NCBI RefSeq assembly: GCF_001668575.1
Contig: NZ_LZMD01000111.1
Coordinates: 152,482 to 216,481 of the forward strand
Origin: Mycobacterium sp. 1164985.4
Lineage (GTDB): Bacteria > Actinomycetota > Actinomycetes > Mycobacteriales > Mycobacteriaceae
Length of the DNA stretch: 64,000 bases
Direction of reading: 5' to 3'
In this document: piece by piece, positions 7,519 to 16,029 of the stretch
Numbering within the stretch: position 1 is the stretch's first letter
Layout: the number at the start of each line of letters is the position of its first letter
The notes under the pieces: model-generated
Databases searched by the model: none
What the model saw: only the letters and a program-made list of their open reading frames with translations
Told to the model about the DNA's origin: nothing
Translations under genes and position numbers: made by a program

Positions 7519-8757
7519 CTAGTCCGGCACCGACGGCAGCGGGATGGTCGCCGTCACCGCGGTGCCCGCGCCCGGGCGCGACCGGATGTTGAGCCGGCCG
7601 CCGACGATCTCGGCGCGCTCGGCCATCGACAGCAGGCCGTAGCCGCCCATGTCGTCGCCGCCCAGCGGATGCTCGAAGGTGTCGAAACCGATTCCGTCGT
7701 CGACGATCTCGAGACGTGCGACATCGCCACTGTCGCCGGAATCGACGGTGAACATCAGGCGCGCCGACGTCGCTCTGGCGTGTTTGACCACGTTCTGCAG
7801 GCACTCCTGGGCGATCCGGTACAGGGCGAGCTCGATGTGGTCGGGCAGCCGCCGCTCGGCGAGGTCTACGTCGATACCGATCTGCGGTATCGACCGGGCG
7901 AGGCTGGCCAGACCGCCGGCCAGTCCGAGGTCGTCGAGGACCGGCGGGCGCAACCCGCTGATCGCCGCCCGCGCCTCCTGAAGCGTCAGGTCGACGAGTT
8001 CGCGCGCCTTGCCGAGTTGTTCGGCGACGATCGCGGGGTCGTCGGAGCGGGTCGCGGCGTCCAGCCGGTAGGACAGCGTCACCAACCGCTGTGAGATGCC
8101 GTCGTGGATATCGCCCGCGAGACGGCGCCTTTCGAGCTCCTGAGCCTCGATCACCTGCTCGACGAAGTTCTCGTGCGCGCGTTCGCGGGCCACCAGCTGC
8201 CGGTGCAGCCGAGCCTGGTGCATGGCGCCCGCGATGAGCCTGCCGATCACCACGAGCAGTTCGACGTCGCGGTCGGTGAACTCGCGGCGCTCGACGGTGT
8301 GCACGTTGAGCACGCCGACCAGGCCGCCGGGGTCGGTCTCCATCGGCACCGACACCATCGACGTGAAATCCGAACCCCGCAGCGACTGGAACGGCATATA
8401 GCGCGGGTCGGACTCCTTGTCCTGCGTGATCACCACGGGTTCGCGGTGGCTCGCCACCCAGCCCGAGATGCCTTGTCCCAGCGGCAGTCTGATCTTGCCG
8501 ATCTCGGCGTCGAAGGGCGGGGTGGCACCCGCCAGCGTGAGTGAGCGGTCGCTGTCGTCGAGCACGTGGACGAAGCACACATCGCTGGCCGTCGCCGCGG
8601 TGATCATCCGCGCGGCCGCCGCGGCCAGCGGTTCGACACCCGGCCCCTTCGATGCCGCCTGGATCAGCTCGCGCAGCAGCGCCAGCTCGCGGTCGGCGGC
8701 CAGCGCGTACTGGCTGAGATCGCGCACCGCGTCCGACGAGCCCGGTGCCGTGCTCAC
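7519..8757 (-). CDS. GAF-domain sensor histidine kinase (NarX/DesK-like HisKA_3 family)
   Basis: 412 residues without a membrane segment. A GAF domain fills about 45-190. It is followed by the HisKA_3 dimerisation segment with the phospho-accepting histidine (LAGDIHDGISQRL) and a HATPase domain (NVVKHARA N box, DDGIGFD G box, GGYGLLSMAERAE). It should autophosphorylate in response to a cytosolic ligand or redox cue sensed by GAF and pass phosphate to the response regulator just upstream. Its GTG start overlaps that regulator's stop by four bases. It lacks the paired heme-type GAF domains of DevS/DosT, so it is not that kinase. Confidence 0.85.
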   Translation of the reverse strand: MSTAPGSSDAVRDLSQYALAADRELALLRELIQAASKGPGVEPLAAAAARMITAATASDVCFVHVLDDSDRSLTLAGATPPFDAEIGKIRLPLGQGISGWVASHREPVVITQDKESDPRYMPFQSLRGSDFTSMVSVPMETDPGGLVGVLNVHTVERREFTDRDVELLVVIGRLIAGAMHQARLHRQLVARERAHENFVEQVIEAQELERRRLAGDIHDGISQRLVTLSYRLDAATRSDDPAIVAEQLGKARELVDLTLQEARAAISGLRPPVLDDLGLAGGLASLARSIPQIGIDVDLAERRLPDHIELALYRIAQECLQNVVKHARATSARLMFTVDSGDSGDVARLEIVDDGIGFDTFEHPLGGDDMGGYGLLSMAERAEIVGGRLNIRSRPGAGTAVTATIPLPSVPD

Positions 8758-9416
8758 TTGAAGATTCCTTCGCGAAGAGCGGTCGCGACGGCGCCCGTAC
8801 GGTCGTTGACGCCCAGCTTGCGGTAGATCGAGCTGAGGTGCGTCTTGACCGTCTCATCGCCGATCACGAGTTTGGCCGCGATCGCCCGGTTCGACAGCCC
8901 GTTGACGACGAGCGAGAGGATCTCGCTTTCGCGCTGGGTCAGGCCCTGGCGCGCACCCGGCCAGAACTCGTCGCGTTGCAGCCGAGCCGCGGTGTCGACG
9001 GCTCGGGCCGCCATGCCCGGGTCAATCGCGGTTTCGCCGCGGTGCACGAACTCGAGCTGGCGGACCAGCTCGTCGCTGCTGATGCTCTTGAGTAGATAAC
9101 CAGACGCCCCCACCCGGAGTGCCTGGAACAGGTACTGCTCGTCGTCGTAGACAGAGAGCATGACAATTTTGCGCCCGGCGTTGCGCTGGCGCAGTTCGGC
9201 GCACAGGTCCAGCCCGCTCGCCCCCTGCATCCGCACGTCGCACAGGACGATGTCGGGGTCGAGATCGTCGATCACCGCCACCGCGCGTTCGGCACCCACG
9301 GCTTGCCCGACGACCTGCACCCGGTCGGAGAACGCCGCCAGCATGGCCTTGAGGCCCTCGATGACCATCTCGTGGTCGTCGACCAGCACAAGACGCACCG
9401 GTGGGCTGCTCGGCAT
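8754..9416 (-). CDS. NarL/LuxR-family response regulator
   Basis: 220 residues. The receiver domain (1-125) has the acidic pair VDDHE, the phosphorylated Asp in IVLCDVRMQG and the switch lysine in LLKSIS. The C-terminal LuxR helix-turn-helix is at about 150-215 (LTQRESEILSLV, ETVKTHLSSIYRKLGV). It is the first gene of a two-gene operon with the kinase. No direct target genes are evident nearby; the neighbouring HAD-like gene is divergent and could be one. Confidence 0.88.
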   Translation of the reverse strand: MPSSPPVRLVLVDDHEMVIEGLKAMLAAFSDRVQVVGQAVGAERAVAVIDDLDPDIVLCDVRMQGASGLDLCAELRQRNAGRKIVMLSVYDDEQYLFQALRVGASGYLLKSISSDELVRQLEFVHRGETAIDPGMAARAVDTAARLQRDEFWPGARQGLTQRESEILSLVVNGLSNRAIAAKLVIGDETVKTHLSSIYRKLGVNDRTGAVATALREGIFK

Positions 9417-9541
9417 GCCCCCACCTTAGAGGCGTCATTTCCCAGGTGAAGCAGGTTGTCGGTGCGTGGCGGAAGGAATCCGCACCGATGATCCCCCGAT
9501 TGGGGGAGGCCCACGCGTGTGATGGCGGCCACTCTTGACCT

Positions 9542-10342
9542 ATGCCGACAACGCAGGAGACGACGTGGCGGGCGGGCCGGTTCTGGTGGGACTGCGCGCC
9601 TCCCGGTTCGCGCAGTGCGGTGTGTGGTCTGGTGTTCGACCTCGATGCGTTGACCGACATCGAGATCGACGGCCACCGGGTCGCCTACAACGCCGCCTTC
9701 GAGGCGCACGGGCTGGGTTTCCAGTGGTCGGTGCCGCGCTACCGGCAGCTGCTCGCGCTGACCGACGAGCGGCAACGGGTCGCGGCCGAACTGCGCAAGC
9801 GCTGCGTGGCCACTGAGGCCGATGTGCTGACCAAGCTGCTGGCTGACGAGATCTACAACACCAAGTCCATGCTGTTCGACGAGCTGATCCTCGAGCGGGA
9901 CCTGGCCCCGCGCGCCGGCCTCGTCGACTTCGTGATGGACGCCGTCGGCGGCGGTGCGCAGGTGGCCGTGGTGGTGAACGGCCAGCGCGGCTGGGCCGAG
10001 CCGCTGGTGCGCCAGCTGGTCGGCGAGGGCCTCGTCGAGGTCGTGGTCGCCGCCGAGGACGTCGTGAAACCGGTGCCCGATGCGGAGGCGCACCGGCACG
10101 CGCTGTGGGAGCTCGGCCTCTCCGCTAACGAGGCGTTCGCGATCACCGGCTCGGCGTCGGGACTGCGGGCCGCGAACGCCGCCGGGATGCCGACCCTGGT
10201 GATCACGGGGGAAGGCACGCCCGAGATCCCGGCTGCGGTCGCGGTGCGGCCGGACTTCGCCGGCGCCGATCCGTTGCGGTTCGCCGATTGCCAGCGCCTG
10301 CACGCCAACTGGTCGCGCGGCCGCAAGCAGACGGCCGCCTAG
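9542..10342 (+). CDS. HAD-superfamily protein with degenerate catalytic motifs
   Basis: 266 residues resembling beta-phosphoglucomutase/CbbY-type HAD phosphatases with a helical cap. The first motif keeps both aspartates (D33 and D35 in VFDLDALTD). The motif II Ser/Thr position is Asn (N146 in VVVNGQRG), and the motif IV acidic pair is replaced by Thr-Gly (T202, G203 in AITGSASGLRAANAAG); the motif III lysine (K176) remains. Metal binding would therefore be weakened, and the protein may be non-catalytic or act differently. It is divergent from the response regulator gene. The first 28 residues are an unusual Trp-rich extension ahead of the HAD core. Confidence 0.75.
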   Translation: MPTTQETTWRAGRFWWDCAPPGSRSAVCGLVFDLDALTDIEIDGHRVAYNAAFEAHGLGFQWSVPRYRQLLALTDERQRVAAELRKRCVATEADVLTKLLADEIYNTKSMLFDELILERDLAPRAGLVDFVMDAVGGGAQVAVVVNGQRGWAEPLVRQLVGEGLVEVVVAAEDVVKPVPDAEAHRHALWELGLSANEAFAITGSASGLRAANAAGMPTLVITGEGTPEIPAAVAVRPDFAGADPLRFADCQRLHANWSRGRKQTAA

Positions 10343-10398
10343 CCGCAGCATTCGCCGAAAGGCCGCTCCGCTCGGCGCGGTCGCTCTACCATCGCGCG

Positions 10399-11628
10399 AT
10401 GGCTCAGAAGACCAGAATCTCGCCCGACCTGATCGGCGGTGACGTCGACGAGGGCTACGGAAAGGTCGCCGACGCATTCCGCCGCAACCTGAGCAGCGGA
10501 CGTGAAATCGGTGCTGCGGTGGCGGCGTACCGCGACGGTCGCAAGGTGGTGGACCTATGGGGCGGCTACCGCGATGCGTCCACGCAGTCGCCGTGGCGGG
10601 GCGATACGCTCGTCAACGTCTTCTCGACGACGAAAGGTGTTGCCTCCCTTGCGGTGGCGGTCGCTGCCTCGCGCGGTCTCCTCGACTACGACACGAAGGT
10701 CGCCGAGTACTGGCCTGACTTCGCCCAGGCGGGCAAGGCCGACATCACCGTTCGCCAGTTGCTGAGCCACCAGGCCGGTCTGGTCGCCATCGATCCTCCG
10801 CTCACGCTTTCGGAGATCAACGACCCAGAGGTCATGACGGCGCGAATCGCGAAGCTGGCTCCCGCATGGCCGCCCGGCGCCCGCCACGGGTATCACGCTG
10901 TGACCCTCGGGTGGTACGAGTCCGCGTTGATCCGCCAGGTCGATCCGCAGCGGCGGACAGTGGGCCGGTTTCTCGCCGACGAGATCGCCGCGCCGCTCGA
11001 CCTCGATCTGTTCATCGGGGTCCCTGCATCCGTGGACCGCGAGCGCATCGCCCGCCTCAAGGCGCTGTCCCGGTTGGATCTGTTGTTCCACATGAACACG
11101 ATGCCGCCGATGTTCGCGCTGGCGATGATGAACAAGGCCAGCCTCGTAGCGCGGGCCTTCGTGCTGGCCCAGGGGGTGGTCGAGGCCGAGGCGCTCAACC
11201 GCGACGAGTGCCGCGTCGTCGAGATGCCCGCAGTCAACGGCACGACCACAGCACGGGCCGTCGCCAAACTGTACGGCGCCGCGGCCACCGGCGCTCCCGA
11301 GCTGGGTCTTACGCGCGCAGTGCGTGACGCTTTGGAGGCGCCCGCCGCGGCGCCGAGCAAGGGTGTGCGGGACAGGATCATGCATACCGACACGTCGTAC
11401 TCGCTGGGCTTCGGCAAGCCGACGTCGACGTTCGTGTTCGGTTCGTCGGACAAGGCTTTCGGATGGCCTGGCGCGGGAGGGTCGTTCGGCTTCGCCGATC
11501 CGGACACCGGCACCGGCTACGGCTACGTGATGAACAAGATGGGCTTTCATCTCTTCAGCGACCCCCGGGAACTCGCGCTTCGCCAAGCCCTGTTCCGCGG
11601 CGTTCTCGGTGCCCGAACTCAACGCTGA
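10399..11628 (+). CDS. Beta-lactamase-fold serine hydrolase/esterase (EstB/LipE type)
   Basis: 409 residues of the class C beta-lactamase/penicillin-binding-protein-like esterase family. The SxxK catalytic motif is in FSTTKGVASLA, the tyrosine motif candidate is YHAVTLGWYES, and the C-terminal GWPGAGGSFGFAD region supplies the third conserved element. Mycobacteria carry many paralogues (lip genes) acting on short-chain esters. There is no signal peptide. The start at 10399 lies six bases after TACCAT (10387-10392), suggesting a leaderless mRNA; the frame upstream runs inside the HAD gene. The true substrate is unknown. Confidence 0.85.
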   Translation: MAQKTRISPDLIGGDVDEGYGKVADAFRRNLSSGREIGAAVAAYRDGRKVVDLWGGYRDASTQSPWRGDTLVNVFSTTKGVASLAVAVAASRGLLDYDTKVAEYWPDFAQAGKADITVRQLLSHQAGLVAIDPPLTLSEINDPEVMTARIAKLAPAWPPGARHGYHAVTLGWYESALIRQVDPQRRTVGRFLADEIAAPLDLDLFIGVPASVDRERIARLKALSRLDLLFHMNTMPPMFALAMMNKASLVARAFVLAQGVVEAEALNRDECRVVEMPAVNGTTTARAVAKLYGAAATGAPELGLTRAVRDALEAPAAAPSKGVRDRIMHTDTSYSLGFGKPTSTFVFGSSDKAFGWPGAGGSFGFADPDTGTGYGYVMNKMGFHLFSDPRELALRQALFRGVLGARTQR

Positions 11629-11641
11629 GTAGTTTCGACTC

Positions 11642-12328
11642 ATGGCTGAGATCCCCACCACCGAAGAAGCCCTCGCCCGCCTCGACATGCCGCTGGTCGA
11701 GGCGATGATGACCCAACGTGCCGTGCGCCGCGTCCTGCCCGACCCCGTCGACGACGCGGTCGTGCTGAAGTGCATCGAATTGGCGCTCCGAGCGCCCACC
11801 GGATCGAACGGCCAGAACTGGGAATTCATCGTGGTCAAGGACCAGGCCGTCAAGGATCAGCTCGGCAAGCGGTATCGGCAGGCGTGGTCGCTCTACGGCG
11901 GGATCGGCCGGCGCGTCGCCGCAGGCGACGAATCGATGCAGAAGATCCTGCGGGCCGTGCAGTGGCAGGTGGACCACTTCAGCGAGATTCCGGTTTTGGT
12001 CGTGCCGTGTCTACGCGGCGGCATGCGGTTGCCGTACATGCCGTCACCGTTCGTGGGTGAGTCGTCGTTCTTCGGATCGATCTATCCCAGCGTGCAGAAC
12101 CTGCTGCTCGCCGCGCGGGCGATGGGGCTCGGCGCGTCGCTGATCACCCTGCCGCTGTGGAGCGTCACCTCCGCCCGGCGCACCCTGGGGTTGCCCCTGA
12201 CGGTGACGCCGGTGTGCGTCGTGCCCATGGGCTGGCCGCGTGGACGGTACGGGCCCACCACCCGCAGGCCGGTCGGGCAGGTCGCCCACCTCGACCGGTA
12301 CGGCGAGCGCGCCTGGGCCGACCGGTGA
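11642..12328 (+). CDS. Nitroreductase-family flavoprotein
   Basis: 228 residues. The N-terminal TQRAVRRVLPDPVDD and ALRAPTGSNGQNWEFIVV segments are the FMN-contacting signature of the nitroreductase/FMN reductase fold, and AARAMGLGASLITLP is the second conserved helix. These enzymes reduce nitro groups, quinones or enones with NAD(P)H. It lies 13 bases after the esterase gene, with TAGTTT just upstream, so it may have its own leaderless promoter. Its stop directly abuts the stop of mmsB on the other strand. Confidence 0.82.
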   Translation: MAEIPTTEEALARLDMPLVEAMMTQRAVRRVLPDPVDDAVVLKCIELALRAPTGSNGQNWEFIVVKDQAVKDQLGKRYRQAWSLYGGIGRRVAAGDESMQKILRAVQWQVDHFSEIPVLVVPCLRGGMRLPYMPSPFVGESSFFGSIYPSVQNLLLAARAMGLGASLITLPLWSVTSARRTLGLPLTVTPVCVVPMGWPRGRYGPTTRRPVGQVAHLDRYGERAWADR

Positions 12329-13204
12329 TCAGTTGCCGCGCAGCAGCTCGATCACGGCGCTGAAGTCCTTGTCCGCATGGTCGGCGGCGAACTTCTTGTA
12401 GATCTCGGCGGCGTGGCTGCCCAGCGGCGCGTTCGAACCCGTCGACTCGACGGCTGCCATAGCCAGCCCGAGGTCCTTGTTCATCAACGCGGTGGCGAAG
12501 CCTGGCTTGAAATCGTTGTTGGCCGGCGACGTCGGAACCGGTCCCGGGACAGGGCAATTGGTGTGCACCGACCAGCAGTTGCCGGTGGCGCCGGTGATCA
12601 CGTCGAACAGTGACTGCGCCGACAGGCCGAGCTTCTCGGCCAGCACGAAGGCCTCGCCGATCGCAATCTGCTGCACCGCGAGCACCATGTTGTTGCACAG
12701 CTTGGCCGCTTGGCCGGTGCCCGACGGCCCGCAGTGGATGACCTTGCCCGCCAGAGGCTCCAGCACGGGCCGGGCGCGCTCGACGGCGGAATCCTCACCG
12801 CCGACCATGAACGCGAGCGTGCCTGCGGTCGCGCCCTTCACCCCGCCGGACACCGGGGCATCGAGTTGCGCGAAGCCACGCTCGAGCGCCTGCCGGTGAA
12901 TGAACCGCGCATCGTCGACCGAGATCGTCGAGGTGTCGATGAACAGTGCGCCGGACTTGGCGGCGGGTAGAACCTCGGCGTAGCACGCTTTCACGATGTC
13001 GCCGTTGGGCAGCGAGGTGATCACGACCTCGGCATCGGTGACCGCCTCAGCGCCGCTGTCGATCACCGACACGCCCCGCTCGGCCGCGGCCGATTTCAGT
13101 GCGGGCACGGGATCGAACCCGCGGACCGTGTGGCCGGCCGCGACCAAGTTGGCCGCCATCGGACCACCCATGTTGCCCAGCCCCAGGAACGCGATCGTCG
13201 TCAT
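12329..13204 (-). CDS. mmsB: 3-hydroxyisobutyrate dehydrogenase
   Basis: 291 residues. The N-terminal Rossmann motif FLGLGNMGGPMAANLV, the substrate loop DAPVSGGVKGATAGTL and the catalytic-lysine region GTGQAAKLCNNMV are typical of beta-hydroxyacid dehydrogenases. It oxidises 3-hydroxyisobutyrate to methylmalonate semialdehyde with NAD+ in valine degradation. It lies downstream of fadE9 and mmsA on the same strand, so three consecutive steps of the pathway are grouped. The order matches M. tuberculosis Rv0751c-Rv0753c. Confidence 0.92.
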   Translation of the reverse strand: MTTIAFLGLGNMGGPMAANLVAAGHTVRGFDPVPALKSAAAERGVSVIDSGAEAVTDAEVVITSLPNGDIVKACYAEVLPAAKSGALFIDTSTISVDDARFIHRQALERGFAQLDAPVSGGVKGATAGTLAFMVGGEDSAVERARPVLEPLAGKVIHCGPSGTGQAAKLCNNMVLAVQQIAIGEAFVLAEKLGLSAQSLFDVITGATGNCWSVHTNCPVPGPVPTSPANNDFKPGFATALMNKDLGLAMAAVESTGSNAPLGSHAAEIYKKFAADHADKDFSAVIELLRGN

Positions 13205-13222
13205 TCACAAGCCCTTTCAGCG

Positions 13223-14401
13223 TTATGTGGACGCCCGCACCTTGGCGGCCTGCGACCGCCCGATGACCACGCGCATGATTTCGTTGGTCCCCTCCAGGAT
13301 CCGGTGCACCCGCAAATCGCGGACGATCTTCTCCAAGCCGTACTCGTTGAGATAGCCGTAGCCGCCGTGCAACTGCAGCGCCTGGTCGGCGACGGTGAAG
13401 CAGGACTCGGTGACGTAAAGCTTCGCCATCGCGCACAGTTCGACCTTGTCCGGATGGTCCTCGTCCAACGCGGTGGCCGCCCGCCACAACAGGTTTCGGG
13501 ACGTCTCCAATGCGGTGACCATATCGGCGAGCGTGAACCGAATGGTGGGCTCGTCGAGCAGCGCGCCGCCGAACGCCTCGCGGTCGCGGACGTAGGCGAT
13601 GGCCTTGTCGTAGGCGGCTTGGGCGCCGCCGAGCGAGCACGCAGCGATGTTGATCCGGCCGCCGTTGAGCCCGTTCATCGCGATGCCGAAGCCGGTGCCC
13701 TCACCGTCGGCGCCGCCGAGCATGGCCTCGGCTGGCACCCGCACCCCCTCGAAGATCACCTGGGCGGTGGGCTGGGCGTGCCAGCCCATCTTCTCCTCGT
13801 CAGCTCCGAAAGTCAGCCCCGGCGTGCCCTTTTCGACAATGAACGTCGAGATGCCCTTTGATTTCGGCTGCGCACCGTCGCCGCCGGTGCGCGCCATCAC
13901 CACGTACAGGTCGGAGGCTCCGGCGCCGGAGATGAACTGCTTGACCCCGTCGAGCACATAATGGTCGCCGTCGCGAACAGCCTTGGTGCGCAACGCGCTC
14001 GCATCCGAGCCCGCACCGGGTTCGGTCAGGCAGTAGCTGGCGATCAGCTCCATCGATGCCAGTCTCGGCACCAGGCTCTTGCGCTGTTCGGGGGTGCCGT
14101 AGGTGTCGACCATCCACGTGCACATGTTGTGAATGGACAAGAACGCCGCCACCGTTGGATCCGCCGTCGCGAGTTGCTCGAAGATCCGCACGCCGTCCAG
14201 CCGGCGCAACCCGCTGCCGCCGACATCCTCGTTGCAGTACACCGCTGCCATTCCCAGCTCAGCAGCCTCACGCAGCACGTCGGTGGGGAAGTGGTGCGTC
14301 TTGTCCCACTCCAACGCGAACGGCGCAAGCCGCTTCTCGGCGAACGCGGCTGCCGTCTCGGCGATCACCCGCTCGTCGTCGTCGAGCCCGAAATAGTGCA
14401 T
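13223..14401 (-). CDS. fadE9: Acyl-CoA dehydrogenase (isobutyryl-CoA dehydrogenase type)
   Basis: 392 residues with the acyl-CoA dehydrogenase signatures CLTEPGAGSDASAL (flavin/substrate loop) and the C-terminal QLHGGYGYLNEYGLEKIVRDLR plus ILEGTNEIMR, which holds the usual catalytic-base position for the short-chain group. The ATG at 14401 is the first start after the mmsA stop (14422); the longer open frame upstream is a shadow of mmsA. It likely oxidises isobutyryl-CoA (valine) to methacrylyl-CoA using FAD and an electron-transfer flavoprotein. Confidence 0.9.
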   Translation of the reverse strand: MHYFGLDDDERVIAETAAAFAEKRLAPFALEWDKTHHFPTDVLREAAELGMAAVYCNEDVGGSGLRRLDGVRIFEQLATADPTVAAFLSIHNMCTWMVDTYGTPEQRKSLVPRLASMELIASYCLTEPGAGSDASALRTKAVRDGDHYVLDGVKQFISGAGASDLYVVMARTGGDGAQPKSKGISTFIVEKGTPGLTFGADEEKMGWHAQPTAQVIFEGVRVPAEAMLGGADGEGTGFGIAMNGLNGGRINIAACSLGGAQAAYDKAIAYVRDREAFGGALLDEPTIRFTLADMVTALETSRNLLWRAATALDEDHPDKVELCAMAKLYVTESCFTVADQALQLHGGYGYLNEYGLEKIVRDLRVHRILEGTNEIMRVVIGRSQAAKVRAST

Positions 14402-14421
14402 GTTGCCGGTGGTCTCGTGCG

Positions 14422-15942
14422 CTACTTCATCGTCGGCAGGACGAACTCCGCGCCGTCCTTGATGCCGGACGGCCACCGCTGCGTGACGGTCTTGGTCTTG
14501 GTGTAGAACAGGATCGAATGCGGACCGTGCTGGTTGAGGTCCCCGAAACCGGACCGTTTCCAACCGCCAAAGGTGTGATAGGCCACCGGCACCGGGATCG
14601 GAACGTTGACGCCGACCATGCCGACCTGGACGCGTGAGACGAAGTCGCGGGCCGCGTCGCCGTCGCGGGTGAAGATCGCGACGCCGTTGCCGTACTCGTG
14701 CTCCGAAGGCAGTGCGAGCGCCTCTTCGTAGTCCTTGGCGCGCACGATGCACAACACCGGCCCGAAGATCTCATCGGTGTAGACCGACATGTCGGTGGTG
14801 ACGTGGTCGAACAGGGTGGGGCCGATGAACCAGCCGTTCTCCAGGCTGTCGTCACCGAATTGCAGTTCGTCACTGGTGCGCTCACGGCCGTCGACCACGA
14901 TTTCGGCGCCCGCCTCGACCCCGGCGTCGATGTAGCCGCGCACCCGCTGAAGCGCCGCTTCGGTCACCAGCGGCCCGTAATCGGCCTTGGGATCGAGGCT
15001 GTGGCCCACCCGCAGGTTGTTGATCCGCTCGACGAGCCTGGCCCGCAAGCGATCTGCGGTCTCGTCGCCGACAGGTACCGCGACACTGATCGCCATGCAG
15101 CGCTCACCCGCACTGCCGTAGCCGGCGCCGATCAGCGCGTCGACGGCCTGGTCGAGATCGGCATCGGGCATCACGATCATGTGGTTCTTGGCGCCGCCGA
15201 AGCACTGCGCGCGCTTCCCGTTTGCCGTCGCGCCCGCATAGATGTACTGGGCGATGTCGGAGCTGCCGACGAAGCCGACGGCCTGAATCACCGGGTGTTC
15301 GAGGATGGCGTCGACGGCTTCCTTGTCACCCTGCACGACCTGGAAGACGCCGGAAGGCAGGCCCGCCTCGAGGAACAGCTCGGCCAGGCGGAGCGGCACC
15401 GAGGGGTCCCGCTCGGACGGTTTGAGGATGAAAGCGTTGCCGCACGCCAACGCGGGACCGGCTTTCCACAACGGGATCATCGCCGGGAAGTTGAACGGCG
15501 TGATGCCCGCGACGACACCGAGCGGCTGACGCAGCGAGTAGACGTCGATGCCGGGGCCGGCGCCCTCGGTGTACTCACCCTTGAGCAGGTGCGGGATGCC
15601 GACGCTGAACTCGATGACCTCCAGGCCGCGCTGGATGTCGCCGAGGGAGTCGGCGTGGGTCTTTCCGTGCTCGAGAGACAGCAGTCGAGCGAGCTCGTCG
15701 GCGTTCTGGTTGACCAGATCGATGAACTTCATCAGCACGCGCGCGCGGCGCTGGGGGTTCCACGCCGCCCATTCCTTTTGCGCCTTGGCCGCGCCGGCCA
15801 CCGCCGCATCGACGTCGGCCGTCGAGGCCATCGACACCTGCGCCTGCACTTCACCGGTGCTGGGGTTGAAGATGTCGGCGGTGCGGCTCGACTGTCCGTT
15901 CGTGCGCTTGCCGTCGATGAAATGCGGAACCTGGGTGGTCAT
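14422..15942 (-). CDS. mmsA: Methylmalonate-semialdehyde dehydrogenase (CoA-acylating)
   Basis: 506 residues of the aldehyde dehydrogenase superfamily: N-terminal HFIDGKRT, ITPFNFPAMIPLWK, and the catalytic cysteine in SAGERCMAISVAVPVG, a sequence diagnostic of MmsA. It converts methylmalonate semialdehyde to propionyl-CoA, the last step of valine breakdown. The ATG at 15942 is chosen because GAGGGG lies seven bases upstream, whereas the GTG at 15957 lies before that site. It is the first gene of the mmsA-fadE9-mmsB operon. Confidence 0.93.
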   Translation of the reverse strand: MTTQVPHFIDGKRTNGQSSRTADIFNPSTGEVQAQVSMASTADVDAAVAGAAKAQKEWAAWNPQRRARVLMKFIDLVNQNADELARLLSLEHGKTHADSLGDIQRGLEVIEFSVGIPHLLKGEYTEGAGPGIDVYSLRQPLGVVAGITPFNFPAMIPLWKAGPALACGNAFILKPSERDPSVPLRLAELFLEAGLPSGVFQVVQGDKEAVDAILEHPVIQAVGFVGSSDIAQYIYAGATANGKRAQCFGGAKNHMIVMPDADLDQAVDALIGAGYGSAGERCMAISVAVPVGDETADRLRARLVERINNLRVGHSLDPKADYGPLVTEAALQRVRGYIDAGVEAGAEIVVDGRERTSDELQFGDDSLENGWFIGPTLFDHVTTDMSVYTDEIFGPVLCIVRAKDYEEALALPSEHEYGNGVAIFTRDGDAARDFVSRVQVGMVGVNVPIPVPVAYHTFGGWKRSGFGDLNQHGPHSILFYTKTKTVTQRWPSGIKDGAEFVLPTMK

Positions 15943-15973
15943 GAGCGTGCCCCTCACTACTAGATAGTTGGAT

Positions 15974-16003
15974 ATCCTAGTAATGCCTTGGCAGGCGACG
16001 CAA
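15974..16003 (-). promoter_or_regulatory. Promoter of the mmsA-fadE9-mmsB operon
   Basis: On the minus strand TTGCGT (16003-15998) and TAGGAT (15979-15974) are 18 bases apart. The -10 sits in a stretch flanked by ACTAG and CTAGT (about 15958-15981), a possible regulator site with only 5-base arms. Confidence 0.5.
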
Positions 16004-16029
16004 GAGTCGACGCCGGCGCGGTTTCGTGA

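Noticed and set aside
9417..9541. Binding site for the NarL-type regulator in the divergent region to the HAD-like gene
   Set aside because: No convincing palindrome was found; only isolated short matches.
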